In this document: in pieces, positions 5,757-5,817 of the stretch
How positions within the stretch are numbered: position 1 is the first letter of the stretch
Layout of the letters: every line of letters begins with the position of its first letter
DNA from: an uncultured Sphingomonadales bacterium
Lineage (GTDB): Bacteria > Pseudomonadota > Alphaproteobacteria > Sphingomonadales > Sphingomonadaceae
Length of the DNA stretch: 5,817 nt
NCBI GenBank assembly: GCA_903828025.1
Contig: CAIKKO010000510.1
Span: forward strand, 1 to 5,817
Direction: 5' to 3'
Notes under the pieces: model-generated
Database searches by the model: none
Seen by the model: the letters and a program-made list of their open reading frames with translations, nothing else
What the model was told of the DNA's origin: nothing
Position numbers and translations under genes: made by a program

Positions 5757-5817
5757 TCAGGACCTATTAACCGCGCCTTCGAGGTTTGAGGCAAAATGGC
5801 TCAGTGCGAGGAAGGAA
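5751..5817. mobile_element. Possible edge of an inserted or rearranged element (unidentified)
   Basis: brnT-like coding ends abruptly near 5750. From there the plus strand reads GGGGTCAGGACCTATTAA (5753-5770), then non-coding-looking sequence to the window end. The motif resembles short terminal sequences that I associate with repeats near transposase genes in sphingomonads, but I cannot name the element. No transposase, target duplication or second end is visible because the window stops 58 nt later. On the minus strand TTGCCT (5794-5789) and TAATAG (5769-5764), 19 nt apart, could form a poor outward promoter towards brnA. A short plus-strand frame opens at ATG 5796 but runs off the edge and cannot be assessed. 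Confidence 0.35.

Noticed and set aside
5559..5789. Plus-strand open frame of 76 codons over the brnT/brnA junction
   Set aside because: It is antisense to the recognisable brnT remnant and the brnA start, and it has no recognisable feature.

Overview
The window is GC-rich with alphaproteobacterial gene content. The tail of a separate b/b' F0 ATP-synthase gene pair, a glyoxalase II of alphaproteobacterial type, a BrnT/BrnA remnant and a CtrA-like box fit a sphingomonad (Sphingomonadales: Novosphingobium, Sphingomonas, Erythrobacter and relatives). The order is inferred from protein style only; there is no rRNA or other taxonomic marker here.

Layout. (1) Positions 1-569, plus strand: the last codons of what is probably the F0 b' subunit gene, overlapping by 8 nt a complete F0 subunit b gene (atpF). 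This is the 3' end of the F0 operon. (2) Positions 570-655: a short intergenic region with a near-consensus CtrA-type box (TTAA-N7-CTAA) and a small imperfect hairpin. (3) Positions 656-2545, plus strand: a 629-residue exported protein with a signal peptide, a CshA-like N-terminal region, two cysteine-paired prealbumin/SpaA-like repeats and a C-terminal DUF11-like region. (4) Positions 5248-2514, minus strand: a compact three-gene unit, gloB (glyoxalase II) - LacI-family regulator - ATP-grasp ligase of the glutathione-synthetase-like kind. gloB stop and regulator start abut, and 8 nt separate the regulator from the ligase gene. The ligase gene runs tail-to-tail into the surface-protein gene with a 32-nt overlap. 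(5) Positions 5321-5756, minus strand: an intact BrnA-type antitoxin gene preceded by a decapitated brnT toxin gene. The brnT reading frame is cut at about 5750-5759, where unrelated sequence carrying GGGGTCAGGACCTATTAA begins. This looks like the edge of an inserted or rearranged element.

How it fits together. The ATP-synthase genes are housekeeping. The surface protein is probably a separately controlled secreted or adhesive factor, possibly under cell-cycle (CtrA) control. The minus-strand trio suggests coordinated control of glutathione-linked aldehyde detoxification and an uncharacterised ATP-dependent ligation, with its own regulator inside the operon. The brnTA remnant is a decayed toxin-antitoxin locus that retains the DNA-binding antitoxin. 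I see no tRNA, rRNA or CRISPR array, and no wholly new system. The most noteworthy points are the disrupted brnT, the gloB-lacI-ATP-grasp unit and the architecture of the surface protein.
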